Positions 57,629 through 64,000 of a stretch of DNA of 64,000 bases are shown one piece after another. The DNA is taken from contig JAMWBK010000006.1 in assembly GCA_029953675.1 (NCBI GenBank), forward strand, positions 2,170,001 to 2,234,000, written 5' to 3'. The DNA comes from Rhodosorus marinus. Lineage: Eukaryota; Rhodophyta; Stylonematophyceae; Stylonematales; Stylonemataceae. The translations under genes were made by a program, and so were the position numbers. The notes under the pieces were generated by a model. It searched no databases. It saw nothing but the letters and a program-made list of their open reading frames with translations, and had not been told where the DNA came from. How positions within the stretch are numbered: position 1 is the stretch's first letter; each line of letters begins with the position of its first letter.

Positions 57629-60600
57629 ATGCTAAGCATGGAGCAAGAGGCTGACACCGAATTCCAGGCTGTTGAGGATGAAATTGCGCCAATCATCGAG
57701 GGCGTTGAAAACCTGGATATTTCCCCGGCGGAAAAGGAGTTTCGCGATGTCCTCATACGATGTGTAAATAAGGTTGCAGGTATCTCGCTCGGGAAAAGAT
57801 TCAAGGACTTGCAGCTTGCAGCCAAGGATCTCAGAGATGTTTTGAGGGATAAGCAAAGGTTTGATATCGAGGTCATACGAAACTTGGTACTAATTATTCT
57901 GAGGGAGGGATGCAACAGTGGGAAACCCAGCACAATAGAGCAATGCATCGATTTCATAAATCGACTGATCGAGCACGGGTATATTGGAGGGAGCAGCGCA
58001 CCGAACTATCGAATCGATAATTCACTCGAGAGGACAACTGAGATCGTCAACTTGGTTTGCTCGGGAATGAAGACCCAGGAGGATTCTGTCTATCTTAGGG
58101 TTCTGCAGGCACTGTTGAGTCTTGTGAAGACTTCTGACAGTGGTGTGCATGGAAATGCGATGTTGACTTCGATCCGAACTGTATATAGCGTTTACATCAA
58201 TGCCCAAATGGAATCAGTTAGAACCTCTGCTCGCGCATCGCTGGATCAGGTGATGGAGGTGGTGTTCGGCAACCTGGAGAAGGATCTGGCTGTCCCTGAA
58301 CCCAACCCCGAGGAAGTGAGCGTTTCCGTGAAGCAGGGCGATCAAGAAAATGCGGAAAACGATTCGTTCTTTGTGAAAGACGCTTATTTGCTGTTCCGAG
58401 CGCTCTCGCGGCTAGCGAGTACAGAGGACGACGCTTCATCTTCTTCTTCATCGAACAATACGAAGTCCAAACTCCTGGCGCTTGATCTACTTCTCCAAAT
58501 CGTGAAGCGCTATCGAGCGGTCTTGGGCGGAAACGATAGGTAGGCAAAGAAAGGCAATGTGCAAGAGGAAAAGCACAGCGAAGTGCATTGTGGTCTAGAA
58601 ATCTCAAGCGTTTGTCAAACGCTGTTTTCGATTTGTTTAGGTTCGTCCATGCTTTGCGCCACCATTTGGCACCAGTGCTTGTCCACAATGGAATGTCTAT
58701 ATACATGTCAGTGTCGAGCGCGGCCCTGAGCATCGTCGATGTTTTGATCGCGGAGCCTTCGCTGAGGCCAGTCCTCAAGTACGAAATCGGCACGATCCTG
58801 GATACCGTGGTGATTCGCTATATCAACAGCCCTTCAGTTTCTGTTCCTAGAAAGCGGCGCTCACTGGTAGGAGAAGGCCAGGAAGCGAAAGTACTACAAC
58901 GACCTGTACAGTCTCATATACCTAATACCATGCTGATGCCCTCTAGGAAACCGTGAGAAAGCTGTTCGCGAGCCAGAAGGCCTTCGTAGAACTGTTCGTT
59001 AATTATGATTGCGACTATCATGAGCAGAGTATCTACGAGAGCACAATGAAGCAGCTGTGCAGCGTTCTTGACACGTCGCAGAAGAGTGATGTCCGAACCC
59101 CGGGTTCCACGGAGAGTGACGAGCAGAAGGAGGCTGCAGCTGCTGCAGCTACCGGCAACGTGCTTCTTATACTTGAGACCCTTGATACGATTGCGACTGC
59201 TATGAAGTCGATGAGGTACGTAGGCTTCTGTTCTACTTTGAACCCCCTCAAAATCAAAATTTTCGTGCTGAACACGAAATGAAATCTTCAGGGAGTGGAG
59301 CGAGCCGCTTGAGAGCAATGATGGGGACTCCTCCGACAAAGGTGCAGAATCAAGATACGGTTCTGTTGATAGCAGGGATGTCATGGTAGGCTTACACGTC
59401 CCCGGTCTCGAGTGCTATTGAGTGCTCTGGCTCTGCTTGGTACAACGCTCCCTACTGCGACTACTAACGGGTGCGTTGCTCGTGCTTTGCAGAAGAGCTC
59501 GGAGAAGCTGCATATAAAGACCTTCGATAAAGGAGACGAGCGAGAGGCTGAGCACTTTGAAAGCGCGCAAGAGCGGAAACGACAAGTGGGAGAGGCAGTT
59601 GCCCTATTCAACAAGAAACCGACCAAGGGTGTCCAGTTGTTGATCAGTAGGGTTTTGATGAATGATGAGCCGGAGATGGTGGCCAAGTTCTTGACATCTT
59701 TGACGGGGCTTGATGCAACCGCGATTGGGGAGTATTTTGGTGAAGGGGATCCCTTCGCCGTGTCCGTAATGGCCGCGTACACCGATTTACATGATTTCAG
59801 CGGTGTTCTGTTTGACGACGGGATTAGGCAGTATCTGTCGAAGTTTCGGCTGCCAGGGGAAGCACAGAAAATCGACAGAATCATGGAGAAGTACGCGAGT
59901 CGGTACTGCGAGTGCAACCCAATGACGTTTGCCAGTGCTGATACAGCTTACGTGCTAGCGTATTCGGTCATCATGCTTAATACCGACGCGCACAATCCTC
60001 AAGTGAAGAACAAGATGAGCAAAGAAGCGTTTATTCGGAACAACAGAGGAATTAACGACGGAGAAGATTTGGAGACCGCGATGTTGGAAGAGCTGTATGA
60101 CAGAATTGTTGGCAATGAGATCAAGCTCTCTGGAACCGCAAAGGACAAGAAGAGCGACGAAGCACTCCAGGCTGCATTGGAGAAGTCCGACGTGAAGCTG
60201 TCTTCCGAGAGGACGAAGCTTTTCAAGGCAGAATCCGAGCTGCTATTGCAGCGCACGAAAGTTGAATTCCAGAAGAGGAAGGTCTCTCCCCAGAGCTACG
60301 ACTACTACAGAGCACGGAACATTCACCTCGCTCGGCTCATGTTCAACGTGAGCTGGGAACCTGTTCTAGCAGTTGCCTCGCGGCACTTGAGTGACGCCCA
60401 AGCTTCTGACGGGAAGCAAATCAACACGTGCATTCAAATCTTCCAGGACAGCATCACGATTGCTGTTACGTTTGGAATGGACACTGAGTGTCTTCGCTTT
60501 GTGGAGGAGCTCATGGATGTCCAGAAAAGGGATGTTCGAGTCTCTGCGAAGCATGTTCAGTGCATGAAGACCGTGGTGAATGTGATTACCTACGAGGGCG

Positions 60601-63600
60601 AGTCTCTACAGGAGCTCTATGTTTCAATTGTCAAGTCCGCGAGCATGATTGAGCTTATTCGAGCCCTGGGAACGGGTGACAAAAGTTGCTTCCTCCGTGA
60701 CTCCAAGGCAATCCTTCCAAACAGAAATGGAGAAAATGGATCTTCGTCTGAGCCCTCAAGCACACCGAGCAATGCGTCTGAATCTGAAGGAACTGCTCAG
60801 CAAACGGCGCAAGAGGGGACGAGTAGAGCAAACAGTGGCAAGAAAGTTATAAGCGTAAAAGCGGTGGAGGCGGTCGCCGAAGTCCCCCCAGCTCTTACGA
60901 AGAGGCTATTTGAAAACACTTCCGGCCGGTCTCTTGCTGGTAGCGTGGACACCACCTCGCTGATCGAAGCTGTCAACCCTAGCTGATTTGCTCTTTGTTT
61001 CTATCCTAGGGCTCGTTTGCCTGTGCGGAGCGCTTGCGGACGTCGCCATTGAAGAAATGCAAGAAGATGAACCACGGTCTTTCTCGCTGCAAAAGATTGT
61101 TGACATAACAAACCAAAACATGTATTCACGTACGCGATATCAGTGGACGAAGATATGGGAAAAGCTAGGAAAGTTTTTCGAGAACGCGATAGGTATTGAT
61201 CAACTACAACGCGGATGTTACCTCGTTTTCTCAGCCATCATCAACGACTCGCATGCCTGAACCGTTTCCTCTTCATCTTTTATCCGACATTCCCACCAGG
61301 TCACAAGAACAGAATCGTTTCGTTATACGCTTGTGAGGTATTAGCAAACCTGGCCTCCAAGTTTCTCGAGCAGGATGAGCTTAGCAATTACACCTTTCAG
61401 AAGTCGTTCATGAGTCCGTTCGAAAAGGCCTTCGCTTCGTCAACCATGAGCGATACCAGAGTGCAGATTCTAAACTGTATGCAAAGACTCGTTCAGTCAG
61501 ATTCTGCGAATATCAAATCAGGTTGGAAGTAAGCATGCAATCGAACCAGCGACTTTTCGCGGACACAGAGCTCTCGCTAGCGCTCGTGCTGAAGTAGTCC
61601 ACAAATGTCGATCGTCTTTTGATAGGTCCGTTTTTCATGTACTATCCGACTGTGCTGAGACGCAGTCTGAGGAACTCGTTGGAATGGGCTTCGGCATTTT
61701 AGAGAAAGTTTTTGAAACATGCGTTGGGGTCCTGGACGATGTTTTCATTGTGTCTATAGGAGGAATCGGTACGAGGAAGGCTTGGAAACGAACTCTTTTG
61801 TTCTTACGCTGACGCTTTACTTTGTCGCAACAATCTCCGTTAGTGTCATATATCAACAATCCGACGGACACTGATATTGCTCGTCGCGGCGTCCAACTAC
61901 TAAGCGAGGTCTGCCCCCGAATGATAGCTGAAGGCAAAGCTATGAGCAGCGTTTATCCAGTCACCGTGGAGGATGAAGATCAACCAGTGTTTACTGATGC
62001 GAACGAGGCTCACAACTCCGCCTGGTTTCCGGTGCTGCTTGGGCTTTCCGTCAATGTGAAGAGCATCTGGCCTGAAATAGTCTCGGAGGCCCTACAGGGC
62101 TTGTTTTCGGTGAGTAAATTCTTTCTCGTGTTTTCTACCTCAGCCGTACGAGAGCAACCCCGGAGTCTATCCACTCATAGGGGGTCGAGGGAAAGGGCGA
62201 AGATTCTTATTCGTGAGCTACGGTCGTCAATTTGCCTGCAGATTTTGGAGGAGTACGGTGGAAGCTTTACTCCGGGCTTGTGGACGCTGATCTTCCGAGG
62301 TGTGCTTACCCCAATCTTTGATGACGTGAAGCTCCTAACTCAGGGGTCTCGGGACGTTAGAGAAGGTGAGTTTATCCCGCGTCCAGCAGAAAAATGTTGG
62401 CCGGTGAACACTGATAACTGAGTTCACATGTGATATTCGTAATGTAGAACGGCAGCTAGAGCCCGTCGCTAGGTGGGCTGCTGGGACTGGGAAAGAGGCC
62501 CTCATGAGTCTCTGCAAGGTCGTTCTCAAACATTTTTCTAGGACGAGGCATATTTTCAAGGACTGCCTTTCAATTATTTTCAGCTGGGCGACGGGGGAAA
62601 GCGAGTCTCTAAACAAGGATGGAATGGAAGCGGTACGACTTGTTGCGATGGAAGGTAAGGTATCTAACTAGGAGCTTCATCACAACCATTGAGTGCTCAC
62701 GGCGAGGACAAATCTTGATTAGGTGGAAAGCTTTTTAAAGCGCAGGAGTGGGACGAGCTGGTTCAATCGCTTTCTCTTGCGTTCAACGAGACGATACCAT
62801 ATGATCTTCTGCGGCCGCCAGCGGAGTTATTCTCCGCCAAAACTCCGCCCATTGATCTTGAGAGCTTGACCACAGCTCCTGCTGCACTAGCTGGTGAGCG
62901 TCCTGACGCTCCAGAAGTCCAACCCGCGGAGGAGCAAGCCCGTGAAGTCATTGTGCCACCTATTCAAATTGATGGTGGTCTCGAAACCGACAGTGAGACT
63001 TTCGACGATCCTGGCGAGCAGGAGCCCCAGGAGTCAACCTCGATGGAAAAGGATGTTCCGCCAAAGTCAGTGGCAGGGAAACAAGCCTTTCGAGTTGTCA
63101 GAGGAAAATGCGTTGCGCAACTGGACCTTATCTCGCTTGTTCAAGACATGGTTGATGAATTTTATATGAAGCTGACGACGCAGCAGATTCTTGCTCTCGT
63201 GGAGCAGATTTGGAAAAGCTACGAATTCGCCCATAAATTCAACGCAAGCGTCGAGCAGCGATTCGCTCTTTGGCGGACTGGTTTCATGAATCAGGTAAGC
63301 ACAAATCAACGCAGTTTTAGAAACGACCCTACTCCGCTGATCGGCTTGCGTTTCCTAAACAACGCTCTGTTGATACTGGCAGGTCCCGAACTTAATCAAG
63401 CAAGAGACGAATGGAATGCTGGCCTCGTTGAGAATCTTGATGTGGCTTTACGCTGATTCCTACAAGGATCCCAAGGCGAAGGAGCTAGTTTCTGTCAGGC
63501 TGACGTCGCTGTTCGAGGAGCGTCTTGGGTATGTTTTCGAAATTTGATGTTGTTGATTATTTCCTCGGAGTAGCTAGATCTAACCACAGTTGCATGGATC

Positions 63601-63889
63601 TCGACTGTCCAGTGCTTTCGTTGAGCTGTCCTCAACAAGCCCTTCGGAAGGGGAGGACCATCGCGAGCTCCTCGCATTGACACCTGTAGTTCTGTTCATA
63701 CTGAGCTGTTTCGAACGGCTACCTGAAGCTGAGTTCGCCAGCCTGTGTGAAAGGTTCTACAATATTTTCTTCGACTTGATGGATACGGATGTCAGAGAAG
63801 TGAGAGCCGCTGCCGTGAACCTGGTTCGAATTCGATTATCCGTTTTGCATGGGTATGCGTCGCTGATTAGTGAACCTTCAGATCCCTAG
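57629..63889 (+). CDS. BIG-type ARF guanine-nucleotide exchange factor (Sec7)
   Basis: Activates ARF GTPases at the trans-Golgi and endosomes for vesicle formation. About 1,690 residues in some 15 exons; the first eight are 57629-58539, 58641-58866, 58947-59215, 59292-59385, 59493-60939, 61010-61192, 61300-61528 and from 61626, all frame-consistent. The N-terminal DCB domain (FRDVLIRCVNKVAGISLGKR) is followed by the HUS domain with its hallmark ELFVNYDCD. The Sec7 domain is at about residues 530-710, with the glutamic finger in KFRLPGEAQKIDRIM, then YVLAYSVIMLNTDAHNPQVK. HDS domains follow (RSFSLQKIVDITNQNMYSRT; ANIKSGWK; IARRGVQLLSEVC). The stop is at 63887-63889. A second ATG at 57638 is an alternative start. 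Brefeldin sensitivity cannot be settled by eye. Confidence 0.94.
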
Positions 63890-64000
63890 GCGTCGCACTG
63901 ACACTGTCCTGTGTTCCATGTTTGAAAACGAAAAAGATACCCCACGGAGGGCAAGCAGAGCTACATTCCGCGCTCGCTGTTGCCCAAGACCATAAAGGAG

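Overview
This is nuclear DNA from a photosynthetic eukaryote. Genes are split by short GT-AG introns (mostly 55-140 bp), and no bacterial operon structure is seen. Plastid-type products are encoded: a GSII glutamine synthetase with an N-terminal extension, VIPP1/IM30 with a transit peptide, a BSD2-like zinc-finger protein and a chlorophyllase-like hydrolase. Two presequences end in a valine-x-methionine type junction (SNVVRM, ASVQM), and neither shows a bipartite signal of secondary plastids. I infer a primary-plastid alga, with a red alga favoured, but the sequence does not prove the lineage.

Layout, left to right. 0.2-2.9 kb (-): CCCH zinc-finger gene resembling the N-terminal part of REXO1. 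6.5-7.2 (+): F-box gene. 7.7-8.6 (-): EB1. 11.3-12.8 (+): an acetyltransferase and a glyoxalase-fold (VOC) domain that splice in frame into one gene. 13.1-15.7 (-): DNAJC11. 15.9-16.9 (-): unrecognised, PH-like C-terminus. 17.4-17.9 (-): DUF442-type phosphatase. 18.4-19.3 (-): doubtful gene. 19.8-25.9 (-): large UBR/N-recognin ubiquitin ligase. 27.4-28.2 (+): ZMAT2/Snu23. 29.8-30.8 (+): VIPP1. 31.9-33.0 (+): coiled-coil protein with two KEN boxes. 33.6-34.0 (+): small gene. 34.1-34.8 (-): CxxC/THG protein. 38.5-39.8 (-): coiled-coil RING protein. 41.2-42.4 (-): glutamine synthetase. 44.5-45.5 (-): chlorophyllase-like. 46.6-47.1 (+): small basic protein. 47.8-48.2 (+): BSD2-like. 48.6-50.2 (-): mitochondrial aspartate aminotransferase. 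51.0-52.3 (-): broken flotillin. 54.4-56.2 (-): eIF4A-III. 57.6-63.9 (+): BIG-type ARF-GEF.

The genes are mostly housekeeping and unrelated: splicing and mRNA surveillance (ZMAT2, eIF4A-III), protein turnover (UBR, RING, F-box), microtubules (EB1), membrane traffic (BIG), mitochondria (DNAJC11, aspartate aminotransferase) and plastid (GSII, VIPP1, BSD2-like). There is no cluster that looks like a pathway.

The less ordinary signals are the acetyltransferase-VOC gene model, the interrupted flotillin locus, a decayed glutamine synthetase fragment 4 kb from the intact gene, several local tandem duplications (one of 191 bp), and four palindromes with the same half-site geometry upstream of VIPP1. 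No tRNA, rRNA, transposon, CRISPR array or viral gene was recognised. Exon borders were read by eye from splice signals and reading frame, so small shifts are possible.
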